The notes under the pieces are model-generated. The model was not told the DNA's origin. It saw nothing but the letters and a program-made list of their open reading frames with translations, and did not search any database. Positions 40,648 through 51,282 of a stretch of DNA of 64,000 nt are shown here, piece by piece (within the stretch, counting starts at the first letter, position 1; every line of letters starts with the position of its first letter). Made by a program: the position numbers and the translations under genes. Source of the DNA: Streptoverticillium olivoreticuli subsp. olivoreticuli (GTDB lineage: Bacteria > Actinomycetota > Actinomycetes > Streptomycetales > Streptomycetaceae); contig NZ_CP031455.1 in the NCBI RefSeq assembly GCF_003391135.1, positions 6,370,001 to 6,434,000 on the forward strand. The letters run 5' to 3'.

Positions 40648-42039
40648 ATGAGCCGTTCCGCCCACCCCGCCGGGCCCCGCTACGCCGACGTCCTTCCCGA
40701 GGGGCACTACGCCGCCCCGCCCGCGGACCTCAACGACCTGGACCCGCGGGTGTGGGCCCGTACGGTCTCGCGGGACGCCGACGGGGTGGCCACCGTCGGC
40801 GGGATCAAGGTGACCGACCTCGCAGAGGAGTTCGGGACGCCCGCCTTCTTCCTCGACGAGGAGGACTTCCGGGCGCGCTGCCGGGCCTGGCGCGACGCCT
40901 TCGGCACGGAGGCCGACGTCTTCTACGCGGGCAAGGCGTTCCTCTCCCGCGCCGTCGTCCGCTGGCTGCACGAGGAGGGGCTCAACCTCGACGTCTGCTC
41001 GGAGGGCGAGCTGGCCACCGCCCTCGACGCCGGGATGCCCGCCGAGCGCATCGCGTTGCACGGCAACAACAAGTCCACCCGCGAGATCACCCGCGCCGTC
41101 GAGGCGGGCGTCGGACGGATCGTCCTGGACTCCTTCCAGGAGATCGTCCGTGTCGCGCACATCGCCGAGCGGCTCGGCAGGCGCCAGCGCGTGCAGATCC
41201 GGGTGACCGTCGGCGTCGAGGCGCACACCCACGAATTCATCGCGACCGCGCACGAGGACCAGAAGTTCGGGCTCGCGCTCGCCGGGGGACAGGCCGCCGA
41301 GGCCGTCCGCCGCGCGCTCAAGCTCGACGGCCTGGAGCTCATCGGCATCCACTCCCACATCGGGTCGCAGATCTTCGACACCTCGGGCTTCGAGGTGGCC
41401 GCGCACCGCGTCGTCGGGCTGCTCAAGGACATCCGCGACGAGCACGGCGTCGAGCTGCCCGAGATCGACCTCGGCGGCGGCCTCGGCATCGCCTACACCT
41501 CCGACGACGACCCGCGCGAGCCGCACGAGATCGCCAAGGCGCTCGGCGACATCGTCACCCGCGAGTGCGCGGCCGCGGGTCTCGCGGTGCCGCGGCTGTC
41601 CGTGGAGCCGGGGCGCGCCATCGCCGGACCGACCGCCTTCACCCTCTACGAGGTCGGCACCGTCAAGGAGCTGCCGGGCCTGCGGACGTATGTGAGCGTG
41701 GACGGCGGCATGTCGGACAACATCCGCACCGCGCTCTACGACGCGGAGTACAGCGTCGCCCTGGTCTCCCGGACCTCCACCGCCGAGCCGATGCTCTCGC
41801 GCGTCGTCGGCAAGCACTGCGAGTCCGGCGACATCGTCGTGCGCGACGCCTTCCTCCCCGCCGACCTGGCCCCCGGCGACCTGCTGGCCGTGCCCGCGAC
41901 CGGCGCGTACTGCCGCTCCATGGCCAGCAACTACAACCACGCGCTGCGCCCGCCGGTCGTCGCGGTCAAGGACGGCGCGGCCCGGGTGATCGTCCGGCGG
42001 GAGACGGAAGAGGACCTCTTCCGCCTCGACGTCGGCTGA
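40648..42039 (+). CDS. lysA: Diaminopimelate decarboxylase
   Basis: This 463-residue PLP enzyme converts meso-diaminopimelate to L-lysine. The PLP lysine is Lys96 in DVFYAGKAF. Other family marks are NLDVCSEGELA, LHGNNKS, HSHIGSQIFD, DLGGGLGIAY, EPGRAIAGPTAF and the terminal CYS-bearing HCESGDI. The length matches actinobacterial LysA. It has GAGGAG 11 bases upstream and starts 13 bases after nrtL, probably the same transcript. A hairpin separates it from hom. Confidence 0.97.
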   Translation: MSRSAHPAGPRYADVLPEGHYAAPPADLNDLDPRVWARTVSRDADGVATVGGIKVTDLAEEFGTPAFFLDEEDFRARCRAWRDAFGTEADVFYAGKAFLSRAVVRWLHEEGLNLDVCSEGELATALDAGMPAERIALHGNNKSTREITRAVEAGVGRIVLDSFQEIVRVAHIAERLGRRQRVQIRVTVGVEAHTHEFIATAHEDQKFGLALAGGQAAEAVRRALKLDGLELIGIHSHIGSQIFDTSGFEVAAHRVVGLLKDIRDEHGVELPEIDLGGGLGIAYTSDDDPREPHEIAKALGDIVTRECAAAGLAVPRLSVEPGRAIAGPTAFTLYEVGTVKELPGLRTYVSVDGGMSDNIRTALYDAEYSVALVSRTSTAEPMLSRVVGKHCESGDIVVRDAFLPADLAPGDLLAVPATGAYCRSMASNYNHALRPPVVAVKDGAARVIVRRETEEDLFRLDVG

Positions 42040-42085
42040 TCCGACGGGAAAGCCGATGGAAAAGCCGAAGTAAAAATCTCGGATA

Positions 42086-42116
42086 CTGGACGAGGGACGG
42101 AAACCCTCGTCCGGTG
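42086..42116 (+). terminator. Hairpin between lysA and hom
   Basis: Twelve-base arms (42086-42097 and 42105-42116) with one G-T-type pair and a 7-base loop lie between lysA and hom. They may terminate lysA or attenuate read-through into the threonine genes. Confidence 0.7.
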
Positions 42117-42160
42117 AGTGAGACTGGTGTACCACCGAAGATGTACAGAAACGAGGTCGG

Positions 42161-43453
42161 ATGATGCGTACGCGTCCGCTGAAAGTGGCGCTGCTGGGCT
42201 GTGGAGTGGTCGGCTCAGAGGTGGCGCGCATCATGACGACGCACGCGGACGACCTCACGGCGCGCATCGGCGCACCCGTCGAGCTCGCCGGTATCGCCGT
42301 GCGCCGTCCGGGCCGGGTGCGGGCGGGGGTGCCGGAGGAGCTGATCACCACCGACGCCACCGCGCTCGTCAAACGCGGTGACATCGACGTGGTCGTCGAG
42401 GTCATCGGCGGCATCGAGCCGGCCCGCACGCTGATCACCACGGCCTTCGAGCACGGCGCGAGCGTCGTGTCCGCCAACAAGGCGCTGCTCGCCGGGGACG
42501 GCGCGGCCCTGCACGCCGCGGCCGAGGCCCAGGGCGCGGACCTCTACTACGAGGCCGCCGTCGCCGGCGCCATCCCGCTCGTACGGCCGCTGCGCGAGTC
42601 GCTGGCCGGCGACAAGGTCAACCGGGTGCTCGGCATCGTCAACGGCACGACCAACTTCATCCTCGACAAGATGGACACCAGCGGAGCGGGCTACTCCGAA
42701 GCGCTGGACGAGGCCACCGCGCTCGGCTACGCGGAGGCCGACCCGACCGCCGACGTCGAGGGCTTCGACGCCGCCGCGAAGGCCGCGATCCTGGCCGGTA
42801 TCGCCTTCCACACGCGGGTGCGCCTCGACGACGTCTATCGCGAGGGCATGACGGAGGTCACCGCCGCGGACTTCGCGTCCGCGAAGCGGATGGGCTGCAC
42901 CATCAAGCTGCTCGCCATCTGCGAGCGCGCCGCCGACGGCCGGTCGGTCACCGCCCGCGTGCACCCGGCGATGATCCCGCTGAGCCACCCGCTGGCGTCG
43001 GTGCGCGAGGCGTACAACGCGGTGTTCGTGGAGGCCGAGGCGGCCGGCCGGCTGATGTTCTACGGGCCCGGGGCCGGCGGTTCGCCCACCGCGTCCGCGG
43101 TACTCGGCGACCTCGTCGCCGTCTGCCGCAACAAGGTGGCGGAGACCACCGGACCAGGCGAATCCGCTTACACCCGGCTGCCCGTGAGCCCGATGGGCGA
43201 TGTGGTCACCCGCTACCACATCAGCCTCGACGTGGCCGACAAGCCCGGTGTCCTGGCACAGGTCGCCACGGTCTTCGCCGCGCACGGCGTGTCGATCGAC
43301 ACGGTCCGCCAGACGGGCAAGGACGGCGAGGCGTCCCTCGTCGTCGTCACGCACCGCGCCCCCGACGCCGCCCTCTCGGCGACCGTCGAGGCGCTGCGCA
43401 AGCTGGACACGGTCCGCGGTGTCGCGAGCATCATGCGGGTCGAAGGCGAATAA
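42161..43453 (+). CDS. hom: Homoserine dehydrogenase
   Basis: This 430-residue enzyme reduces aspartate semialdehyde to homoserine, the branch point to threonine, methionine and isoleucine. The NAD(P) motif is LLGCGVVGSEVA (about 8-19). Family signatures are NGTTNFILDKM, GYAEADPTADVEGFDAAAK and the catalytic Lys region. An ACT domain (about 355-425: DKPGVLAQVATVFAAHGVSI) provides feedback control by threonine. It starts at ATG 42161 (a second ATG is at 42164). It is followed after 16 bases by thrC. Confidence 0.97.
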   Translation: MMRTRPLKVALLGCGVVGSEVARIMTTHADDLTARIGAPVELAGIAVRRPGRVRAGVPEELITTDATALVKRGDIDVVVEVIGGIEPARTLITTAFEHGASVVSANKALLAGDGAALHAAAEAQGADLYYEAAVAGAIPLVRPLRESLAGDKVNRVLGIVNGTTNFILDKMDTSGAGYSEALDEATALGYAEADPTADVEGFDAAAKAAILAGIAFHTRVRLDDVYREGMTEVTAADFASAKRMGCTIKLLAICERAADGRSVTARVHPAMIPLSHPLASVREAYNAVFVEAEAAGRLMFYGPGAGGSPTASAVLGDLVAVCRNKVAETTGPGESAYTRLPVSPMGDVVTRYHISLDVADKPGVLAQVATVFAAHGVSIDTVRQTGKDGEASLVVVTHRAPDAALSATVEALRKLDTVRGVASIMRVEGE

Positions 43454-43469
43454 GGGGAGCAAGGAAGCA

Positions 43470-44558
43470 ATGTCTGCCAACAACGGTCTGCGGACCTCCG
43501 GCACCCACCAGTGGCGCGGCATCATCGAGGAGTACCGCGACCGGCTCCCCGTCTCGGCCGACACGCCGGTCGTCACCCTGCGCGAGGGCGGCACGCCGCT
43601 CGTCCCCGCGCAGGTGCTCTCGGAGCGCACCGGATGTGACGTCCACCTCAAGGTCGAGGGCGCGAACCCGACCGGGTCCTTCAAGGACCGCGGGATGACC
43701 ATGGCCATCACCCGGGCCAAGGAGGAGGGCGCCAAGGCCGTCATCTGCGCCTCCACCGGCAACACCTCCGCCTCGGCCGCCGCCTACGCCGTTCGGGCCG
43801 GGATGGTCTGCGCCGTCCTGGTGCCGCAGGGCAAGATCGCACTCGGGAAGATGGGCCAGGCGCTGGTCCACGGCGCGCGCATCCTCCAGGTCGACGGCAA
43901 CTTCGACGACTGCCTGACGCTGGCGCGCGGGCTGTCCGAGGAGTACCCCGTCGCGCTGGTCAACTCCGTGAACCCGGTGCGGATCGAGGGCCAGAAGACC
44001 GCCGCCTTCGAGATCGTGGACGCGCTCGGCGACGCGCCGGACATCCATGTCCTGCCGGTCGGCAACGCGGGCAACATCACGGCCTACTGGCGCGGTTACC
44101 GCGAGTACGCCACGGACGGGATCGCCACCCGCAGGCCCCGGATGTGGGGATTCCAGGCGTCCGGTTCCGCGCCCATCGTGCGCGGCGAGCCGGTGAAGGA
44201 CCCGCACACCATCGCCACCGCGATCCGCATCGGCAACCCCGCCTCGTGGCGGTTCGCCGAGGAGGCGCGCGACGAATCGGGCGGCCTCATCGACGAGGTG
44301 ACCGACCGACAGATCCTGGCCGCCTACCGCCTGTTGGCCTCGCAGGAGGGCGTCTTCGTCGAGCCGGCCTCGGCCGCGAGCGTCGCCGGCCTGCTCAAGG
44401 CCGCCGAGCAGGGCCTGGTCGACCCGGGCCAGCGCATCGTCTGTACGGTCACGGGCAACGGCCTCAAGGACCCGGACTGGGCGGTCGCGGGCGCTCCGCA
44501 GCCGCTCACCGTGCCGGTGGACGCGAAGGCCGCCGCCCGCCAGCTCGGTCTGGTCTGA
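43470..44558 (+). CDS. thrC: Threonine synthase
   Basis: This 362-residue PLP enzyme converts O-phosphohomoserine to threonine. Lys72 (GSFKDRG) is the PLP lysine; the phosphate-binding glycine region is PVGNAGN and STGNTSASAAAYA precedes it. The size is that of the short bacterial type. It follows hom after 16 bases with AAGGAAG before the ATG. A strong hairpin separates it from thrB. Confidence 0.97.
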   Translation: MSANNGLRTSGTHQWRGIIEEYRDRLPVSADTPVVTLREGGTPLVPAQVLSERTGCDVHLKVEGANPTGSFKDRGMTMAITRAKEEGAKAVICASTGNTSASAAAYAVRAGMVCAVLVPQGKIALGKMGQALVHGARILQVDGNFDDCLTLARGLSEEYPVALVNSVNPVRIEGQKTAAFEIVDALGDAPDIHVLPVGNAGNITAYWRGYREYATDGIATRRPRMWGFQASGSAPIVRGEPVKDPHTIATAIRIGNPASWRFAEEARDESGGLIDEVTDRQILAAYRLLASQEGVFVEPASAASVAGLLKAAEQGLVDPGQRIVCTVTGNGLKDPDWAVAGAPQPLTVPVDAKAAARQLGLV

Positions 44559-44598
44559 CGTCAGAAACCGGGGCCCCGCCCCGGACCGGTCCCGAAAC

Positions 44599-44643
44599 CG
44601 CCGGACGGGCCGGGCCCCCGAATCGGGGAGAGCCCGTCCGGCG
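44599..44643 (+). terminator. Terminator or attenuator between thrC and thrB
   Basis: Twelve-base arms at 44599-44610 and 44632-44643 pair perfectly around a loop of 21 bases, itself GC-rich. It ends 167 bases before thrB, so thrB likely has its own promoter; TAGGCT at 44693-44698 is a candidate -10 element. Confidence 0.75.
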
Positions 44644-44810
44644 CAGGCGACGCGCCTCCCGTGCCCTATGTCGCCGCTGAACCTTCCTTCGATAGGCTGT
44701 ACTCACTCCGCCCCGTCGCAGACCCCCGCCGTCACCGTGCGGCATCTCGTCGCGGCCCTTGCGGATGTTGCACGCCCTGCCGAGGCCACACCAAGGAGAG
44801 TCATCGAGCG

Positions 44811-45725
44811 ATGGCCGGTCCCGCGTTCCGCGCCGCCGCTGTCCGCGTGCGCACCCCCGCCACCAGCGCAAACCTCGGCCCCGGCTTCGACGCCCTGGGT
44901 CTGTCGCTGGGGCTCTACGACGACGTCGTGGTCCGGGTGGCCGAGTCCGGGCTGCACATCGACATCGCGGGCGAGGGCGCCGAGACCCTGCCGCGCGACG
45001 AGAGCCACCTGCTCGTACGGGCCCTGCGCACCGCCTTCGACCTGCTCGGCGGCCAGCCGCGCGGCCTGGAGGTCGTCTGTGCCAACCGCATCCCGCACGG
45101 CCGGGGCCTGGGCTCCTCCTCGGCCGCCATCTGCGCGGGCATAGTCGCCGCCCGCGCCGTGACCATAGGCGGGGCCGAGAAGCTCGACGACGCGGCGCTG
45201 CTGGAGCTCGCCACGGAGATCGAGGGCCACCCGGACAATGTCGCGGCCTGCCTGCTCGGCGGATTCACCTTGGCGTGGATGGAGTCGGGCGTGGCACGGG
45301 CCATTCGGATGAACCCTGCGGATTCCATCGTTCCGGTGGTCTTCGTGCCGTCGAAACCCGTACTGACCGAGACCGCGCGCGGGCTGCTGCCGCGCAGCGT
45401 CCCCCATGTGGACGCCGCGGCCAACGCCGGGCGCGCGGCGCTGCTCGTCGAGGCGATGACCAGGCGCCCCGAGCTGCTGCTGCCGGCCACCGAGGACCGG
45501 CTCCACCAGGAATACCGGGCTCCGGCGATGCCGGAGAGCGTGGCCCTGGTCAACCGACTGCGCGCGGACGGCGTCCCCGCGGTCATCTCCGGCGCGGGCC
45601 CCACGGTGCTCGCGCTGGCCGAGAACGGTGCGGCCGCCCAGGTCGCACGGCTGGCGGGCGAGGGGTGGGCGGCCAACCGGCTGGCCCTCGACGCCGGGGG
45701 GACGAGCGTGCTTCCGCTCGCCTGA
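44811..45725 (+). CDS. thrB: Homoserine kinase
   Basis: This 304-residue GHMP-family kinase phosphorylates homoserine. The ATP motif is PHGRGLGSSSA (95-105). The N-terminal substrate motif TPATSANLGPGFDALG and the C-terminal SGAGPTVLAL are conserved. ATG 44811 follows AAGGAGAG by 10 bases. It forms the last step before ThrC. It is separated from thrC by a terminator-containing gap and followed by the long rho leader. Confidence 0.97.
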   Translation: MAGPAFRAAAVRVRTPATSANLGPGFDALGLSLGLYDDVVVRVAESGLHIDIAGEGAETLPRDESHLLVRALRTAFDLLGGQPRGLEVVCANRIPHGRGLGSSSAAICAGIVAARAVTIGGAEKLDDAALLELATEIEGHPDNVAACLLGGFTLAWMESGVARAIRMNPADSIVPVVFVPSKPVLTETARGLLPRSVPHVDAAANAGRAALLVEAMTRRPELLLPATEDRLHQEYRAPAMPESVALVNRLRADGVPAVISGAGPTVLALAENGAAAQVARLAGEGWAANRLALDAGGTSVLPLA

Positions 45726-45778
45726 CCAGCGCGGGCCCCGGGGCTCGCGAAAATAGCGGTTGCCGGTCTTTGAGAGGG

Positions 45779-45805
45779 GGAATGTTTGTGGGATCCGGTA
45801 GTGTT
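45779..45805 (+). promoter_or_regulatory. SigR-like promoter of rho
   Basis: GGAAT (45779-45783), 19 bases, then GTT (45803-45805) agree with the SigR consensus GGAAT-N18/19-GTT. No convincing vegetative promoter with normal spacing is seen here, although TAGTGT (45799-45804) could be a -10 element. Start near 45812 would make a leader of about 320 bases. Confidence 0.5.
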
Positions 45806-46132
45806 AACCTCAAGTCTGCACTCGAAGCCACATCGGCTCGGTGCTCTGTGTCCCGATCAGGGACCGCTTTTCTTCCGGGAGCCTCCCAAACTGCCTGAGC
45901 AGCCTGCCTGAGCAGATTCGAGCACGCTCCGGAATCGGCGTGGGCGACATGAGTGAAGTTGATGCGTCATGTCTTCACCTCATTTCTTCACGCCGGAACC
46001 AATGAACTGATTCTTCCGCCGTACCGGCGGACCACCGCCCCGGCCCGGTCCGCAAAGCCAGACCGCAGCCGGACAGCACAACCGGTCGCCGAGCCAGACA
46101 GGCCGACGCCCGCTCCAGGGAAGGACCCCTTC
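45806..46132 (+). other. Long leader of rho
   Basis: The 407-base gap between thrB and rho holds the SigR-like promoter and then this untranslated leader. It contains a tandem GCCTGAGCA repeat (45894 and 45905 region), a GTGAAG...CTTCAC hairpin (45953-45978) and an 18-codon reading frame. Long leaders are typical of rho genes, which are autoregulated by premature termination. No riboswitch signature was recognised. Confidence 0.6.
45949..46005 (+). CDS. Possible 18-residue leader peptide upstream of rho
   Basis: ATG at 45949 opens a frame MSEVDASCLHLISSRRNQ, ending in TGA at 46003-46005, 127 bases before rho. The ribosome-binding site is weak. It overlaps a GTGAAG/CTTCAC hairpin. Its translation could influence Rho autoregulation, but nothing here proves that it is translated. 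Confidence 0.3.
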   Translation: MSEVDASCLHLISSRRNQ

Positions 46133-48214
<2,082 letters not shown>

Positions 48215-48231
48215 TCCGTAAGCGCGCACGA

Positions 48232-48269
48232 CACGGGACCTCCCCGCCGCCCGGCGGGGAGGTCCCGTG
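48232..48269 (+). terminator. Strong terminator of rho
   Basis: Seventeen-base arms (48232-48248 and 48253-48269) pair perfectly around a 4-base loop, 17 bases after the rho stop codon and followed by CTTCGTTA. Confidence 0.93.
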
Positions 48270-48509
48270 CTTCGTTATCCGCTTGTGATCTTCTGAGATC
48301 TGCGTCACGGGACCGCCATGTGAACCTGGCCGGAACCGATGCCCCGCGGATGGCCGAAACCGCAGGTGACGGCGGGCGAGGCGGTTAGGTGTACGGGCCA
48401 CTGGCCGGGGCTTTTCTAAGAAGGTCCTCAGATTCCGCTGTGCAACCCTGACGCAGACTTCCCCGTCAACCAGCAGGGGGCAGACAGACAGCGAAGGACT
48501 GAGGAGCGC

Positions 48510-49628
48510 ATGGGCGACGACAGCATGGGTACGCCGACGGGTTCGCACCGCCGCCGTGCCGGCGGTGGGCGTGGCCGGCGGCGCAAGGTCCGGGCCCGTC
48601 GCAAGGGCTGGCGAATAGCCGCGTGGACGACGGCCGGTGTGGTCGTCGCCGGAGGCGTCGGCGCCGGTTTCCTCTACTTCAAGTTCAACGGCAACCTCAC
48701 CAGCGTCGACATCAACGCGGCCCTGGGCAAGAACCGCCCGGCCAACATCGACAACGGCTCCCAGGACATCCTCGTCCTCGGCTCCGACTCGCGCGCCGGT
48801 GACAACGGCAAGTACGGCAAGGACGAGGGCAGCTCCCGCTCCGACACGGCGATGATCGTGCATGTCTACGCGGGTCACAAGAAGGCCAGCGTCGTCAGCA
48901 TCCCGCGCGACACGATGGTCCCCCGCCCCGCGTGCAAGATGCCCGACGGCAAGACCAGCCCGGCCGTCAAGCGCGCGCAGTTCAACGAGGCGTACACGGT
49001 GGGCGGCGCGGCCTGCGCGGTCGCCACCGTCGAGCAGATGACCAACATCCGCATGGACCACTACATGGAGGTCGACTTCGCCGGCTTCCAGAAGCTGATC
49101 GACAAGCTGGGCGGGGTGCAGGTCACCACCACCAAGCCGATCCGCGACAAGTGGAGCCACCTCAATCTGGAGCCGGGCACCCACACCCTCAACGGCGAGC
49201 AGTCCCTCGGGCTCGTCCGCACCCGGCACGGCGTCGGCGACGGCAGCGACCTCGGGCGGATCAAGCTCCAGCAGGCGTTCATCAAGGCCCTGCTCGACCA
49301 GGTCAAGCACATCGGCCTGTTCACCAGCCCCACCAAGCTCTACGGGATCGCCGACACCGCCACCAAGACGCTCACCACCGACAGCGAGCTGGGCTCCCTG
49401 GAGAAGCTCTCCTCCTTCGCCGACGGGCTCAAGGGCATCGGTTCCGGCGACATGCACATGGTGACGCTGCCGGTCGGCGACGACCCCATCGACGCCAACC
49501 GCGTCGCCCCGATGCCCGAGCAGTCCAAGCAGCTCTGGGACGCCCTCCGGAGCGACCAGCCGATCCCGGACTCCGCGGTCAAGGACGGTGCGGGGGCCAA
49601 GACCGGCGCCGACGACGTCGTGAAATAG
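48510..49628 (+). CDS. LytR-CpsA-Psr (LCP) family cell-wall glycopolymer ligase
   Basis: This 372-residue membrane-anchored enzyme has a basic cytoplasmic start (RRRAGGGRGRRRKVRARRKG), one membrane helix (about 41-60, IAAWTTAGVVVAGGVGAGF) and an outer LCP domain. Family motifs are DILVLGSDSR, RSDTAMIVHV, SIPRDTMV and LVRTRHGVGDGSDLGRIK. The arginines and aspartates that bind polyprenyl-pyrophosphate are in place. It attaches teichoic acid or other glycopolymers to peptidoglycan. It is preceded by a 295-base gap after rho with no feature I can name. Confidence 0.94.
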   Translation: MGDDSMGTPTGSHRRRAGGGRGRRRKVRARRKGWRIAAWTTAGVVVAGGVGAGFLYFKFNGNLTSVDINAALGKNRPANIDNGSQDILVLGSDSRAGDNGKYGKDEGSSRSDTAMIVHVYAGHKKASVVSIPRDTMVPRPACKMPDGKTSPAVKRAQFNEAYTVGGAACAVATVEQMTNIRMDHYMEVDFAGFQKLIDKLGGVQVTTTKPIRDKWSHLNLEPGTHTLNGEQSLGLVRTRHGVGDGSDLGRIKLQQAFIKALLDQVKHIGLFTSPTKLYGIADTATKTLTTDSELGSLEKLSSFADGLKGIGSGDMHMVTLPVGDDPIDANRVAPMPEQSKQLWDALRSDQPIPDSAVKDGAGAKTGADDVVK

Positions 49629-49655
49629 GGCCCCGGCGGCCCCTCGGGGCCCGCT

Positions 49656-49681
49656 GGAATAACCGGCCGCCACCTCTCGTT
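49656..49681 (+). promoter_or_regulatory. SigR promoter of rpmE
   Basis: GGAAT (49656-49660), exactly 18 bases, then GTT (49679-49681) is a perfect match to the SigR consensus, 103 bases upstream of the rpmE start. rpmE belongs to the disulfide-stress SigR regulon of S. coelicolor, so the site fits known biology. Confidence 0.88.
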
Positions 49682-49784
49682 TTGGGGGATACGGCCAGTG
49701 CTGGCAAACTGGTACGTCGGCCCCGGTTCACGTAAGGCAATCCCGCCCTGCGACCCGGAGCCCTCCCGAACCTAGGAGATCCCC

Positions 49785-50006
49785 TTGAAGCGCGAAATCC
49801 ACCCGGATTACGTCGAGACCCAGGTCAGCTGCACCTGTGGCGCCTCGTTCACCACGCGTAGCACCGTCGCCGGCGGCAACATCCGTGCCGACGTGTGCTC
49901 CGAGTGCCACCCGTTCTACACGGGCAAGCAGAAGATCCTCGACACCGGTGGCCGTGTGGCGCGGTTCGAGGCCCGCTTCGGCAAGGCCGCTGCGGCCAAG
50001 AAGTAG
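49785..50006 (+). CDS. rpmE: Ribosomal protein L31 (zinc-binding type)
   Basis: This 73-residue large-subunit protein starts MKREIHPDYVETQVSCTCG. It has the zinc ligands Cys16, Cys18, Cys38 and Cys41, so it is the C+ paralogue and not the zinc-starvation form. The conserved end VARFEARFGKAAAAKK is present. The TTG start follows AGGAG by 8 bases. It has a SigR promoter, linking ribosome composition with thiol stress. prfA follows after 103 bases. Confidence 0.97.
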   Translation: MKREIHPDYVETQVSCTCGASFTTRSTVAGGNIRADVCSECHPFYTGKQKILDTGGRVARFEARFGKAAAAKK

Positions 50007-50109
50007 CGACCCGCAGGCGCCGGTTCTCGGTCGCCCTTCGCGTGCGAGGGGTGACCGGACCGGCGCTTTGTCGTCCAGCAGGCCCGTCACTTCCAGCTAG
50101 GGAAACTTG

Positions 50110-51189
50110 ATGTTCGAGGCAGTCGAGGAACTGATCGGTGAGCACGCCGACCTCGAGAAGCGGCTCGCCGACCCCGCCGTACACGCGGACCAGGCCAACG
50201 CCCGCAAGCTCAACAAGCGCTACGCCGAGCTGACCCCGATCGTCGGGACGTACCGCTCCTGGAAGCAGACCGGCGAGGACATCGCGACCGCGCGCGAGTT
50301 CGCGGCCGACGACCCCGACTTCGCCGCCGAGGTCAAGGAGCTGGAGAAGCAGCGCGAGCAGCTCACCGAGAAGCTCCGCCTGCTGCTCGTCCCGCGCGAC
50401 CCCAGCGACGACAAGGACGTCATCCTCGAGGTCAAGGCGGGCGCGGGCGGCGACGAGTCCGCGCTCTTCGCCGGCGACCTGCTGCGGATGTACCTCCGCT
50501 ACGCCGAGCGCGTGGGCTGGAAGACCGAGATCATCGACTCCACCGAGTCGGAGCTGGGCGGCTACAAGGACGTCCAGGTCGCCGTGAAGACCAAGGGTGG
50601 CCAGGGCGCCACCGAGCCCGGCCAGGGCGTCTGGGCCCGGCTGAAGTACGAGGGCGGGGTGCACCGCGTCCAGCGCGTGCCCGCCACCGAGTCCCAGGGC
50701 CGGATCCACACCTCCGCCGCCGGCGTGCTCGTCACGCCCGAGGCCGAGGAGATCGACGTCGAGATCCACGCCAACGACCTGCGCATCGACGTCTACCGCT
50801 CGTCGGGTCCCGGCGGCCAGTCCGTCAACACCACCGACTCGGCCGTCCGCATCACCCACCTGCCGACCGGTATCGTCGCCTCCTGCCAGAACGAGAAGAG
50901 CCAGCTCCAGAACAAGGAGCAGGCCCTGCGCATCCTGCGGTCCCGGCTGCTCGCCGCCGCCCAGGAAGAGGCCGAGAAGAACGCCGCGGACGCCCGCCGC
51001 AGCCAGGTCCGTACCGTGGACCGCTCCGAAAAGATCCGGACGTACAACTTCCCTGAAAACCGCATCTCGGACCACCGGGTCGGCTTCAAGGCGTACAACT
51101 TGGACCAGGTGCTCGACGGCGACCTGGACGCGATGATCCAGGCTTGCGTCGACGCGGACTCGGCGGCCAAGCTCGCCGACGCGAGCTGA
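50110..51189 (+). CDS. prfA: Peptide chain release factor 1
   Basis: This 359-residue release factor reads UAA and UAG. GGQ is at 235-237 (SGPGGQSVNTTDSAVRI), the glutamine of which is methylated by PrmC, encoded next. The codon-recognition domain carries the P-x-T tripeptide (PATESQGRIH), as in RF1. Length and the end KAYNLDQVLDGDLD are typical. The ATG at 50110 is preferred to a TTG at 50107 in the same frame. Confidence 0.97.
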   Translation: MFEAVEELIGEHADLEKRLADPAVHADQANARKLNKRYAELTPIVGTYRSWKQTGEDIATAREFAADDPDFAAEVKELEKQREQLTEKLRLLLVPRDPSDDKDVILEVKAGAGGDESALFAGDLLRMYLRYAERVGWKTEIIDSTESELGGYKDVQVAVKTKGGQGATEPGQGVWARLKYEGGVHRVQRVPATESQGRIHTSAAGVLVTPEAEEIDVEIHANDLRIDVYRSSGPGGQSVNTTDSAVRITHLPTGIVASCQNEKSQLQNKEQALRILRSRLLAAAQEEAEKNAADARRSQVRTVDRSEKIRTYNFPENRISDHRVGFKAYNLDQVLDGDLDAMIQACVDADSAAKLADAS

Positions 51190-51282
51190 TCCGAGGACAG
51201 ACCCGTCATCGATCGCCGGACGGGCCCGGCAACGGGACCGCCCGACGACGGAACGACCGAACGAACGCGCGAGAGGACCACT

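Noticed and set aside
45770..45804. Vegetative promoter TTGAGA ... TAGTGT ahead of rho
   Set aside because: Spacing is 23 bases, too long; the SigR-type reading fits better.
48301..48509. SigE-like promoter before the LCP gene (GGAACC at 48332)
   Set aside because: No CGTC lies at the required 16-17 bases; the sequence there is CCGA.
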